The translations under genes and the position numbers were made by a program. Under the pieces are notes generated by a model that did no database searches, had not been told where the DNA came from, and was given only the letters and a program-made list of their open reading frames with translations. Of a stretch of 64,000 nt of DNA, positions 8,251-17,072 are shown one piece after another (the stretch's first letter is position 1; each line of letters starts with the position of its first letter). The DNA lies in assembly GCF_900107415.1 (NCBI RefSeq), contig NZ_FNPX01000006.1, positions 124,001 through 188,000 on the forward strand, in the 5' to 3' direction. This DNA comes from Jannaschia faecimaris. GTDB lineage: Bacteria > Pseudomonadota > Alphaproteobacteria > Rhodobacterales > Rhodobacteraceae.

Positions 8251-9433
8251 CGGCGCGCAACTCGTCCAGATAGCTGTCCGCGTAGTTGCCCAGCCGCTGA
8301 TTCAGCAATTGCTGTCCCAAGGATTCGAACGCCTCCTCCGAAGGCTCTATCACACGTCCGCACATCATTACGAAGCGCAAGTATCCGTCCCGAGTCAGCA
8401 GCGTCGAGGCCTCGCCCTCGTCAAGCTTCGCCAATTCCTGTCGGAGGTCAGCGGGAATCTCTGAAGTCGGCAGCACGGCCCGCGTCAGCGTCCCCTCGGG
8501 CGCGTTCAGCGCCACCCCGTAAAGATCATCACAGACATCCACCCGGTCACGTAACCGGTCCGCCGCAGTGAGCGCCTCTGCGGTGCGACCGCCGGCGATC
8601 AGGTATTCAGCGTAGTCGATCGACAGTGTTTCGGGTAACGTCGTACCGGTCTCCTCCAGGTCACGCAGCAGGAATAGCCCAATGAAGGAGCCCAGGTTCA
8701 CGGGGTCGGACACTTCGCCCGGTCCCAGCGTCAGCACCTGGCTGGCGATCTGGGGTGAGAGCTCGGCGAGCGAGAGGTAGTTCAGCCGCCCACCCGAGGG
8801 GGCGGTGCGCGATTTCGAATAGGTGCGGGCGGCCTGTTCAAAGGCGGCCTGTCCGGAAATGGTATCCGACAGACGCTGCGCCAGGGCCTGCACCTCGGGT
8901 TGGGTTTCGGGGGTTAGCGGCAGGGCGATTTCCGATATCAGGACGCGCACGCCGCCCGATCCGCCGCGCGCCAGCGCCCGCTCGACTTCGGTGTCTGTGG
9001 GGCGGGCCCGCGGGCCAAACCTCTGCTGGATCAGTGTCCGCCAATAGATATTGTTGCGCACGAAGTCGCGGAATGTCTCGGGGGCCAGACCGTTCTGTTC
9101 CAGCACCGCGATAAACTGGTCGGGCTCCAGATTGGCGCGGCTGGCGAATTCGACCATGCCCACGTCCAGTTGGTCCGGCGTGATCTGTATCCCCGCCGCC
9201 CGAGCGGCCTGAACCTGAAGCGTCTCGTCGATCATCACATCCTTGGCACCCTCGAAATCCGAGTTGGGCGCACGCAGCAGGGCGAAAAATTGTGCCCGTT
9301 GCTGGACTTGGAAGTTGGTGATCGCCTGTCCGTTAACGGTCGCGGCGGCGGCAAAAGGTTGCTGCGCCAGTACGGGGCTCGCCCCCAATGCCAGGGTCAG
9401 CATCACCGCCAGTGTCGCCAGAAATCGTTTCAT
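8231..9433 (-). CDS. surA: Periplasmic chaperone and peptidyl-prolyl isomerase SurA
   Basis: Periplasmic folding factor for outer-membrane proteins, including LptD. A signal peptide is evident (MKRFLATLAVMLTLALGASPVLAQQ), followed by the SurA N-terminal helical domain (VNGQAITNFQVQQRAQFF) and one parvulin-like region near residues 165-265. At 400 residues it is the shorter alphaproteobacterial form, with apparently one PPIase domain. The ATG at 9433 follows AGAGGG at good spacing. An ATG at 9448 that overlaps the lptD stop is the alternative. It lies directly between its client gene lptD and pdxA. Confidence 0.9.
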   Translation of the reverse strand: MKRFLATLAVMLTLALGASPVLAQQPFAAAATVNGQAITNFQVQQRAQFFALLRAPNSDFEGAKDVMIDETLQVQAARAAGIQITPDQLDVGMVEFASRANLEPDQFIAVLEQNGLAPETFRDFVRNNIYWRTLIQQRFGPRARPTDTEVERALARGGSGGVRVLISEIALPLTPETQPEVQALAQRLSDTISGQAAFEQAARTYSKSRTAPSGGRLNYLSLAELSPQIASQVLTLGPGEVSDPVNLGSFIGLFLLRDLEETGTTLPETLSIDYAEYLIAGGRTAEALTAADRLRDRVDVCDDLYGVALNAPEGTLTRAVLPTSEIPADLRQELAKLDEGEASTLLTRDGYLRFVMMCGRVIEPSEEAFESLGQQLLNQRLGNYADSYLDELRADAIIEQ

Positions 9434-9444
9434 TGCCCGCCCTC

Positions 9445-11589
9445 TCATATTCCGCAGCGTCGCCGCCGTTTGCTCCGGTCATCCGCACCGAAGCCTGCCA
9501 GTTCCACGCCCAGCCCGAACCGTGTGGACGATTGCAGTGTCGTCGTCGAGGTGAAGCGCCGCTCCACGTCGAAATCAACCGTGACGCAATCCGACCGATA
9601 AGTCAGGCCAAGGCCAGCGCTGCTGGCGTCGTTGGTGACGAAGTCATATCGCCAGTTCACCCGCCCCGTCCAGTCGCTGCCCAGATCGCGGGTGGCATCC
9701 AGCGCCCATTCCGACGTGTCGATGGGCCGACCCGCGCCCGCATCGGCTTCCAGCCATGTATATCGTGTCTCCAATCCATGTCGGGCACCTGTCCATCGCA
9801 GGATCGTCTCCGAGCGGGAGAAATCCAACCCGTCCGACACCAGCGCCCGTTGCATAAAATGGAACCGTCCGTCGTAGTCGGTACTTGCCGATATCAACCA
9901 GTCTGAGGACGTGCCACCGAGGCCCGTGCCGGAACGGAACTGTCCGCCATCGCGATTGCGCCATACGCGCCCAATCGTCGCGCCAACGGTCCAGCCCGAA
10001 GGGTCGTAGCGGGTATAACCGATGCCGATGTTAAGGCGGTTGCCCAACTCCCGCGTGTCACGCCCTGCAAAGCGCGAGACGGAGAACAGGTTTCCTTCGT
10101 CAAATTCGGGCGTCAGGCTGTCTTCGTTGGGGGTGGGGCGTCGGTCATTGGGCGCGAAGATCAACTGCGCGACCGGTTCGATAACGTGGCGCACGCCGTT
10201 CTGTCCGGCGCGTGCCAACGGCAAACGCACCTCCAAGCCGCCATAGGGGACGGCCCGCACGAAGGTTTCGTCCGGGAAAGTCGCGTCTTGGCGCACATTA
10301 TAGGCATCGATGTGCAGCCCCGCGATGCCGGTCCACAGCAGGCCGGCATCCGTGGTCCGTGAGCGCCGCCAGTCGACCGCTGCCGAAGCGCGGAGCACGT
10401 CGCGCGCGGCGTTGTCCGGCCCGCCGAAGGGCACTGTGTTCGCGTCCCGGCGACGCGCATGCGCTTGCAGGGTCCACACCAATTGCCCGCCGATCACCGG
10501 CTGGGGCACGCGTCGCTGACGTTCGACCGTGATGACGGGCGTAGGCTGAAACCGGTTCCGTTCGCCTGCGCGCAGGGTATTGAAGGCGATGATCTCGGCC
10601 ATGAAACGGTCTTCCCGGTCGAACCGGGTGATCGCCAGCCGGCTGGCCAGCCGGTCCTTTTCTTCGATGTCATAGTTCAGCAGGTAATCGTCGTCGCTGG
10701 TCAGCTCTATGTCGAACTCTAACCGGTAGTCGCGCGGCAATTCGAATGAGCCGTCTGCGAAGAGGTATCCTCGTATTTCACCCGGTCGCAACTGGTCGCG
10801 CGACAGGGCCCCTTCGACTTCGATGTTGCCGTTGTCGAAAGCCTGCCGGTACCGGAAGCCGAGACTCTGGGTTTCGGTATTCGTGACGAAGGGTGTCAGC
10901 GTCAGATCCCTGGACGGGCCGAGCGTAAAGAAATACGGGACTGCCACGCCCGTGCCTAACAGGTCGTCCGAGCTGAAACGCGGCGCAAGGAACCCCGTTG
11001 AGCGGCGCAGGGTCGGGTCGGGCAGGCGCAATCGGGGAAACCAAGCGACAGGCACCCCCGCCACGTCGAAGCGCGCCCCTTCGAAGTAGAGTTGCTGGGC
11101 TTCCTTATCGTGCACGATCCGTCGTGCCCGGATCTGCCAGAGCGGCACCGGGTTCGCCGCGCAGACCTCGCAAGAGGAGGCTACGGTCTGGTAAAGCTGC
11201 GTATACCGTCCCTCCGCGCCGGTTGCGACTTCGGTGGCGGCGATCTGCAATTTCTCGTTGAGAACCAATCGCGCGCCGCGCAGGACCGAGCTGCGCAGGT
11301 CCGACGACAGCGACGCGAAATCCGCCACCAGGATCGAGTCCGGTCCGTCCAGCAAGGTCAGTGGCCCGTCAACAACCACGCGATCCTCGCCCCGTTGATA
11401 GGTCACCCGCGCCGCGCGCAGAATTCGCCCGTCGGAATAGATTTCAACATTCCCCGAAGCGACCAGCTGCCCTTCATCGAAATCGATCCGGTCCGCCACA
11501 AGCGTCGCCGGGGCCTGTTGCGCCAAGGCCGGTCCCATCATGGAAAAAACCGTCATGACCCAGATCAGAAGTGCCGCACACCAGCGCAT
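9445..11589 (-). CDS. lptD: LPS-assembly outer-membrane protein LptD
   Basis: Beta-barrel that inserts lipopolysaccharide into the outer leaflet. The ATG at 11589 gives a clear signal peptide (MRWCAALLIWVMTVFSMMGPALAQ). The N-terminal OstA-type jellyroll covers about residues 30-150 and the long barrel fills the remaining 560 residues. Cysteines that could form the maturation disulfides are visible as SSCEVC after the jellyroll and as DCVTVD and the terminal RRCGI. The frame stays open for 90 codons upstream, but that part lies inside lptG. The start touches the lptG stop (TGATG). Confidence 0.95.
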   Translation of the reverse strand: MRWCAALLIWVMTVFSMMGPALAQQAPATLVADRIDFDEGQLVASGNVEIYSDGRILRAARVTYQRGEDRVVVDGPLTLLDGPDSILVADFASLSSDLRSSVLRGARLVLNEKLQIAATEVATGAEGRYTQLYQTVASSCEVCAANPVPLWQIRARRIVHDKEAQQLYFEGARFDVAGVPVAWFPRLRLPDPTLRRSTGFLAPRFSSDDLLGTGVAVPYFFTLGPSRDLTLTPFVTNTETQSLGFRYRQAFDNGNIEVEGALSRDQLRPGEIRGYLFADGSFELPRDYRLEFDIELTSDDDYLLNYDIEEKDRLASRLAITRFDREDRFMAEIIAFNTLRAGERNRFQPTPVITVERQRRVPQPVIGGQLVWTLQAHARRRDANTVPFGGPDNAARDVLRASAAVDWRRSRTTDAGLLWTGIAGLHIDAYNVRQDATFPDETFVRAVPYGGLEVRLPLARAGQNGVRHVIEPVAQLIFAPNDRRPTPNEDSLTPEFDEGNLFSVSRFAGRDTRELGNRLNIGIGYTRYDPSGWTVGATIGRVWRNRDGGQFRSGTGLGGTSSDWLISASTDYDGRFHFMQRALVSDGLDFSRSETILRWTGARHGLETRYTWLEADAGAGRPIDTSEWALDATRDLGSDWTGRVNWRYDFVTNDASSAGLGLTYRSDCVTVDFDVERRFTSTTTLQSSTRFGLGVELAGFGADDRSKRRRRCGI

Positions 11590-12686
11590 CAGCCGTCTTC
11601 CTTGTGCAGAATAATACCCGAAGCCACCAGGATTGCCGCGATCGGAGGTGTCCATGCCGCCAAGGCAATGGGCAATTGTCCATTCTCGCCAAGAATCTGC
11701 GCGAAGTTTCGCAAAAAGAACACCCCGAACCCCAGAAGCAGCGCAGTCAGCACCATCAGGCCTGAACCGCCTGCCCGTGTTTGCCGCATGGAAAAGGCTG
11801 CCCCGATCAGAACCATCGCGGCCAGCATCAGCGGCGTTGCCAACTCCATCTGCAACCACACGCGGTGCTTGAGGCCCGAGAAGCCTGCTGCGTCCAGCTG
11901 CGCGATGAAGGCCGGCAACTGAAAGATCGGGATCGAAGAAGGGACGCCGAAGCTGTCACGTATCTGGTCCTGTGTCAGGGTCGAGGGGAGGGTCGCGATC
12001 GCCACTGTCTTGGCATCACGCTCCGGGTTGTCTGACGTGCGCAGCGGCCACATTTTTGCGTTTTCCAGAAGCCATTCGCCCCGGCTCAACTCGGCCCGAC
12101 CCGCCTCGATCCGCTGCACGGGGGTACCATTCCCGTCGAAGGCGAGGAAGGTCGCGTCGAACAGGACCGCACCGTCCAGCGAGGACCGCGCCGCGCGGAT
12201 CACCGTCTGTCCCGATCCGTCGCCCTGTCGCAGCCAGACACCTTCTTCGCTGACCGACAGTACGCTGCTGACGTCGGTTTTCCAACGCGTGATCTCGCGC
12301 TCGTACTGCGCCTGGGTCGCGGCAACGATGGGGTTCACGACCAGCAAGACCGCAATTCCAAGCAGCATCGCGGCGGCGACAGGGGCCATCGCCGCGTGCA
12401 GGGCAGACCGGCCCGATGACCGTATCACCACCATTTCGGACGATCTTGACAGCGACAGAAAGAGCGCCAGCGCCGAGAGTATCACGATCAGCGGCAGGAT
12501 TTGGTAGAGCGCGCCCGGCAGGTTCAGCATGGCCAACCGGAAACCGTCCGTAAAGCCAGCGCCGTCACCGTCCAACCGGCGCAATTGCTCCATCAGGTCA
12601 ATCGGCAGCAGCAGGCCGGTGAAGACGAGGGCAACAAGCACGTTCAGCCACAGGAAGCGCTTGGCAAGATAAAGCGAAAGTATCAT
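11589..12686 (-). CDS. lptG: LPS export ABC transporter permease LptG
   Basis: Inner-membrane permease of the LptB2FG transporter that extracts LPS. The 365 residues show the YjgP/YjgQ pattern: MILSLYLAKRFLWLNVLVAL at the N-terminus, three membrane segments in the first 120 residues, a periplasmic beta-jellyroll (about 125-265), and three more segments at the C-terminus. The ATG at 12686 overlaps the lptF stop (ATGA) and the stop overlaps lptD by one base. LptG is assigned over LptF by its position next to lptD and by its N-terminus. Confidence 0.93.
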   Translation of the reverse strand: MILSLYLAKRFLWLNVLVALVFTGLLLPIDLMEQLRRLDGDGAGFTDGFRLAMLNLPGALYQILPLIVILSALALFLSLSRSSEMVVIRSSGRSALHAAMAPVAAAMLLGIAVLLVVNPIVAATQAQYEREITRWKTDVSSVLSVSEEGVWLRQGDGSGQTVIRAARSSLDGAVLFDATFLAFDGNGTPVQRIEAGRAELSRGEWLLENAKMWPLRTSDNPERDAKTVAIATLPSTLTQDQIRDSFGVPSSIPIFQLPAFIAQLDAAGFSGLKHRVWLQMELATPLMLAAMVLIGAAFSMRQTRAGGSGLMVLTALLLGFGVFFLRNFAQILGENGQLPIALAAWTPPIAAILVASGIILHKEDG

Positions 12687-13804
12687 GTCGCTGCGCCCCG
12701 TCCGAACAGGTAGGGCCCCCGCGTATCCCGCCACACCAACCCTGCCCCCAGGGCGAGGGTCATCAGGCCTGGCATATAGATCGTCCACCAAAGGTCGGAA
12801 TCGCTTCGCGCCGCGTTCTCGACCACGTTGGCTAGCATCTTCAATAAAATCGCGGCGACAACCACCGCCATGATTTGCCGCCAGAGACCAAGCCGGGAAT
12901 ACCCACCCAACACCATGAAGCCCAACGCCATCAGCGGTAAAGCGAAGGCAAACAGCGCCTCGGCAAAGCGGGCGTGGCCCTCGAAGATCAGCTTGGCGGC
13001 GTCCTCGCCCGTCAGACTTTGCGTCGCGCGATCCGCACGCAGAAGGGTCAGGGTCGACAGATCCCTCGGGTCGGGCCGGCCCGCGACCCCGCTTCCTGCC
13101 AGTCCTGCCAGATCATAGGCGAAATCGTCGAAGGTGGTGACCACAAGGCTGAGGTCCGCCGTTTGCAACGTCTGTGCCATGCCATCAAACATCACCAGCC
13201 GCGTGCCGGTATCCGCCCGGACCAGGATGGCGCGTTCGGCGGTGTAGGACGTTCGCATCGTCTCGCTACGCCGGTCCTGCAGGAAAAGGCCAAGCAATTC
13301 GCCCTGCGGCGTAATCTCGCGCACGTAGACGGTAACACCGGTGCCGGGGTGCAGGAATTCCCCCTCCTTCAGGAGACGGCTCGTAATATCGCGCGACAAT
13401 TCCGCCGACCGCTCCAACAGGGCTGCGCGCGACGCGGGCACCAGCACATGCGCAAGGATGCTGACCATCACGCCTACGACTAACCCGAACATCAACACCG
13501 GACGCGCCAATCGCCAGGGCGACAGGCCTGTTGTTTGCGCGACGATCATCTCACTGTCGGACGAAAAGCGATTGATGCCGTAAAGGGCCGCAACCAAGGC
13601 CGATACCGGCAAAACGGCATAGATCACGTTGGGCAAGGCCAGAGCAGTGAACTCGATGAATGTCACCAGATTCGATCCGCCCGCAATCAGCCTGTCGAAC
13701 AGACCGATGGCGCGGTTCACCCAGTATACGGCGACCAGCACAAGACTGAAGAAGCCGAAATAGATCAGCAACTGCCCCGCGAGGTATCGGTCGAAAAGTC
13801 TCAA
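12683..13804 (-). CDS. lptF: LPS export ABC transporter permease LptF
   Basis: Partner of LptG in the LPS extractor. The best start is a TTG at 13804, giving MRLFDRYLAGQLLIYFGF. It sits a few bases after GGGGGGA, and the family consistently begins at RFDRYLLxQLL. The 373 residues show paired N- and C-terminal membrane segments around a periplasmic domain (about 120-270). It is the first gene of a five-gene overlapping operon and diverges from pepA across 175 bases, which should hold both promoters. Confidence 0.93.
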   Translation of the reverse strand: MRLFDRYLAGQLLIYFGFFSLVLVAVYWVNRAIGLFDRLIAGGSNLVTFIEFTALALPNVIYAVLPVSALVAALYGINRFSSDSEMIVAQTTGLSPWRLARPVLMFGLVVGVMVSILAHVLVPASRAALLERSAELSRDITSRLLKEGEFLHPGTGVTVYVREITPQGELLGLFLQDRRSETMRTSYTAERAILVRADTGTRLVMFDGMAQTLQTADLSLVVTTFDDFAYDLAGLAGSGVAGRPDPRDLSTLTLLRADRATQSLTGEDAAKLIFEGHARFAEALFAFALPLMALGFMVLGGYSRLGLWRQIMAVVVAAILLKMLANVVENAARSDSDLWWTIYMPGLMTLALGAGLVWRDTRGPYLFGRGAAT

Positions 13805-13979
13805 GCGTCCCCCCAGGATGCGATCCTGCCCCTTAATAGCCGGGTTGACCGGCGCATCAAAGCCCGGATTGTCCGATTGCCTGTGGAAAAGACGATGATT
13901 GCGCGCCAATCGGCACACCGTCTGGAAAGTCCCCGGGGGGGCGTCTAGGGTCCGCCGGAACTTAATTTCGGAGTACCCC

Positions 13980-15470
13980 ATGACCGCACCCGCCACAGTC
14001 AGTTTTGTCGCCACCGATCTGGACGATTTGGCCGACTTCGAGGGCGTGATCGCCTGTTTCGTCGCCGCCGATGGCACCATGGGGGCCGAGGCCCGGCGCC
14101 TGAGCCGCCTGTCCAAGGGGGCCGTCAAGCGCGCCGTCGAAAGCCCCGCCTTCGACAAGCTGGACACGGGCGATGTGCTGGAACTCGGCTTTCCATCGGG
14201 GTTGGCGGCCACGACGCTCGCCGTGGTCAAGTTGGACCGACGTCCGCATATGATGAAGGCGATGGGTGCAGGTGCGGGCCTTGCCAAGCTGCGCGGCTCG
14301 CGCGCGCTTCTGATCATGGGCGGGACGATGCGCCGGCTGTCCGACGTTGTGCTTGGTGCGACGCTGCGCGGCTATGAGTTTGCCGACCACAAGACCGCCG
14401 AGGCAAAACCCGCCGCCGACGTCACGGTGATGATCGCCAAGCCCGATGAGGCCGAGGCCGCTTTTGACGACGCAAGGGCCCTGGCCGAGGGCGTATTCCT
14501 GACCCGCGACTTGGTGAACGAGCCGTCGAACGTGCTGACCACAACCGAATTCGCAAACCGGCTGGAGTCGCTGACCGACCTGGGCATCAAGGTCGAGGTG
14601 CTGGAGGAGGCCGAACTGGAAAAGCTTGGCATGCGGACACTGCTGGCCGTTGGCCAAGGGTCCGAGTCGCCCTCCAAGGTCGTCATAATGCAGTGGGATG
14701 GCGGCGGTGAGGAGGCCCCCTTCGCGCTGGTTGGCAAGGGCGTCGTGTTCGACACCGGTGGCATCAGCCTCAAGCCCGCCGCCGGTATGGAGGACATGAC
14801 CATGGACATGGGCGGCGCGGGCACCGTTGCCGGCGTCATGCACACGATTGCGCGACGCAAGGCACGGGCCAACGTCGTGGCTCTGATCGGCCTGGTCGAG
14901 AACATGCCCGACGGCAAGGCGACGCGCCCCGGTGATGTGGTCCGTTCGATGAAGGGCGACACGGTCGAGATCATCAACACCGACGCCGAGGGCCGCCTCG
15001 TTCTGTGTGACGTGATGTGGTATGCGCAGGATCGGTTCAAACCGACCGCGATGGTTGACCTCGCCACGCTGACGGGCGCGATCATTATCGGTTTGGGTCA
15101 CGAGAATGCGGGTGTCTTTTCCAACGATGACGCGATCTGCGACGCCTTTTTGAAAGCCGCCAAAAACACGGGTGAGGGGGCCTGGCGCATGCCGCTTGGC
15201 GAGCCTTATGACAAGCTGCTGAAGTCCCGCGTTGCGGATATGAAGAACATCGGCGGCCGGCCCGCCGGGTCGGTCACGGCGGCGCAATTCCTTCAGCGCT
15301 TCGTCAAGGACGACACGCCTTGGATCCATCTCGACATCGCTGGTGTTGCCTCGATCTCCGGCGGGACGACACTCGCGCCCGGTGGGGCTACCGGCTGGGG
15401 CGTGCGTGCTCTCGATCGGCTGATCCGTGACCGGTTCGAGGTCGACCCCGATGCAACCCCCGATGCCTGA
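13980..15470 (+). CDS. pepA: Leucyl aminopeptidase (M17)
   Basis: Cytosolic dinuclear-metal aminopeptidase that removes N-terminal residues from peptides. The 496 residues carry the M17 signature NTDAEGRL at residues 333-340. The metal-binding region VGKGVVFDTGGISLKPAAGM and the later GRPAGSVTAAQFL are also present. The ATG at 13980 (MTAPATVSFVATDL) follows CGGAG. holC follows after 14 bases, the common pairing. In some proteobacteria PepA also binds DNA; nothing here indicates that. Confidence 0.96.
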   Translation: MTAPATVSFVATDLDDLADFEGVIACFVAADGTMGAEARRLSRLSKGAVKRAVESPAFDKLDTGDVLELGFPSGLAATTLAVVKLDRRPHMMKAMGAGAGLAKLRGSRALLIMGGTMRRLSDVVLGATLRGYEFADHKTAEAKPAADVTVMIAKPDEAEAAFDDARALAEGVFLTRDLVNEPSNVLTTTEFANRLESLTDLGIKVEVLEEAELEKLGMRTLLAVGQGSESPSKVVIMQWDGGGEEAPFALVGKGVVFDTGGISLKPAAGMEDMTMDMGGAGTVAGVMHTIARRKARANVVALIGLVENMPDGKATRPGDVVRSMKGDTVEIINTDAEGRLVLCDVMWYAQDRFKPTAMVDLATLTGAIIIGLGHENAGVFSNDDAICDAFLKAAKNTGEGAWRMPLGEPYDKLLKSRVADMKNIGGRPAGSVTAAQFLQRFVKDDTPWIHLDIAGVASISGGTTLAPGGATGWGVRALDRLIRDRFEVDPDATPDA

Positions 15471-15484
15471 GCGCGGGGACTGAC

Positions 15485-15943
15485 ATGGGCGAAGCCTATT
15501 TCTACCACCTGACGCGCAACGCTGTCGACGTCACGCTTGCTACGCTGCTCAATCGCAGTTTGGCGCAGGCGTGGCGCGTCGTGGTGCGCGGCGGCGACGC
15601 TGGGCGTCTGGAATGGCTGGATGAGCGTCTATGGCAGGGCGATGGCTTCCTTCCTCATGGCCTTGCTGGCGGGCCGCACGACGCGCGCCAGCCCATCCTG
15701 CTTACGACCGGCGCGGGCGAGAGCCGCGATTGCCTTATGGCCGTCGACGGGGCCGAGGTCGCCCCGGACGAGGTCGCGACTATGAAACGCACCTGCATCC
15801 TTTTCGACGGCACCGACGGAGACGCTGTCAGTCGCGCCCGCGTTCAATGGAAAGCTCTTACAGATGCGGGTTGCGCGGCGCGCTACTGGTCAGAGGAGTC
15901 CGGCAAATGGGAAGAGAAGGCGTCGAAGAATGTCGCGGAATGA
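15485..15943 (+). CDS. holC: DNA polymerase III chi subunit
   Basis: Clamp-loader accessory subunit that links the polymerase III holoenzyme to SSB. At 152 residues it has the expected size, with the family pattern AYFYHLTRNAVDVTLATLLNRSLAQAWRV at the N-terminus and a central WQGDGFLPHG segment. It lies 14 bases after pepA on the same strand. The last codons enter a visibly AT-richer zone, marking the edge of the accessory patch that follows. Confidence 0.92.
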   Translation: MGEAYFYHLTRNAVDVTLATLLNRSLAQAWRVVVRGGDAGRLEWLDERLWQGDGFLPHGLAGGPHDARQPILLTTGAGESRDCLMAVDGAEVAPDEVATMKRTCILFDGTDGDAVSRARVQWKALTDAGCAARYWSEESGKWEEKASKNVAE

Positions 15944-16101
15944 TCTTGAACATATTGAAGTCGCCAACGGTACAAGACATGAACTCCGCAAAGAGGCAAT
16001 AGAACGGCCTTCTTGGAATGCTGCCTGTGTTCGCCAGCTTCGCGCGCAGGGAAACCTACGCTGCAACCCATGATCTCTAATTTATCTTTTTCGGCCTGAA
16101 C

Positions 16102-16554
16102 TTATTCAGTCTGGCTGCCTCGCTTGGACAGCTCTCCCAGCAGTTTCGACAACTGACTGGCCTGGTCAGAGGTTAGTCGCTCGCCAATAACTTTCTGTAG
16201 AATGTCACCGTAGACACGCCACATGAGCATGCGTATTTCCTTGCCGGATTCCGTAATTTTCAGTTGCTTGCCGCGTTTATCATCCTCACAGTCGATCGTC
16301 TGCAAATACCCTTCCTTTTCAATGCGCGAGATCAGGCGGGAGATTCCGTATTGTGGAAGTAAAAGGCTCTCTTGCAGCTCGAATGGGCGCAGGCCGTTGG
16401 GATCAGCGCGCTCCAACTCAAGCAAAACGTCATACCAAGTCAGCGGCGGCAGGCGATTGCCTTTCAGGGCTTCCTCGATCGCCGAGTAAGTCGAGTCATA
16501 GGCGCGAGCAAGGCTGATCCATGCGCTCGTGGTTTGGTCGTCAGGCTTTACCAT
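16102..16554 (-). CDS. MarR family transcriptional regulator
   Basis: Protein of 150 residues with a winged helix-turn-helix at about residues 50-110: PFELQESLLLPQYGISRLISRIEKEGYL followed by the wing DCEDDKRGKQLKITESGKE. It is divergent from a doxX-gst pair over 83 bases that hold repeated TGCATG motifs. That layout suggests it represses the pair and itself in response to an electrophile or aromatic ligand; this is inference. Base composition is lower in GC than the flanking housekeeping genes, which suggests acquisition. Confidence 0.88.
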   Translation of the reverse strand: MVKPDDQTTSAWISLARAYDSTYSAIEEALKGNRLPPLTWYDVLLELERADPNGLRPFELQESLLLPQYGISRLISRIEKEGYLQTIDCEDDKRGKQLKITESGKEIRMLMWRVYGDILQKVIGERLTSDQASQLSKLLGELSKRGSQTE

Positions 16555-16564
16555 ATAGACAATC

Positions 16565-16625
16565 TACATGCACATGCATTGACATGCAAGATACCCTTTG
16601 TTAAATTGCATGCAGTTGCATGTAT
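16565..16625. promoter_or_regulatory. TGCATG-repeat operator region between marR and doxX
   Basis: TACATGCACATGCATTGACATGCAA (16565-16589) faces TTGCATGCAGTTGCATGTAT (16606-16625) as an imperfect inverted pair. Together they contain five copies of an ATGCA/TGCAT core. The AT-rich spacer between them could hold the doxX promoter. Assignment to the adjacent MarR is inferred from position. Confidence 0.6.
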
Positions 16626-16637
16626 AGGGGTTGAGCC

Positions 16638-17069
16638 ATGTTGATCCTGAACCGAAACGATTTGGCGACACTTCTTCTCAGGGTAGCGCTCGGCGTGGTG
16701 CTTCTCGCACACAGCGTATATCTAAAGCTCTTTGTCTTTACCCTGCCCGGGACGGCACAGTTCTTTATGAGCATTGGTCTGCCCGGCTTCTTGGCGTATA
16801 TTGTGTTCGCTGTTGAAGCAGTCGCTGGCATCATGCTTGTACTTGGAATCCAATCACGCTGGGCCGCACTGACCACCATTCCGGTATTGATCGGTGCAAC
16901 ATGGGCGCATTGGGCTAATGGATGGATGTTCGCCTACGAAAATGGCGGCTGGGAATATCCGTTGTACCTCACATTACTTGCTTTCGTTCAATTTCTTTTG
17001 GGGGACGGCGCTTTTGCACTTCTGAGATCGACTCCTATTTCATTTTTCCATGCAAGGGGTGAGGTGTAA
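16638..17069 (+). CDS. DoxX family membrane protein
   Basis: Protein of 143 residues with four hydrophobic segments (about residues 10-30, 48-70, 76-95 and 108-128) in the pattern of the DoxX/DoxD family: DLATLLLRVALGVVLLAHSVYLKLF at the start and LPGFLAYIVFAVEAVAGIMLVLG centrally. Members are linked to thiosulfate metabolism, quinone chemistry or stress tolerance; the specific role here is unknown. It begins 83 bases from the divergent marR and is followed after three bases by the gst gene, so the two share one transcript. Confidence 0.85.
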   Translation: MLILNRNDLATLLLRVALGVVLLAHSVYLKLFVFTLPGTAQFFMSIGLPGFLAYIVFAVEAVAGIMLVLGIQSRWAALTTIPVLIGATWAHWANGWMFAYENGGWEYPLYLTLLAFVQFLLGDGAFALLRSTPISFFHARGEV

Positions 17070-17072
17070 ATC

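Noticed and set aside
11590-11859. 90-codon N-terminal extension of lptD
   Set aside because: It lies within lptG in another frame and would bury the obvious signal peptide that begins at 11589.
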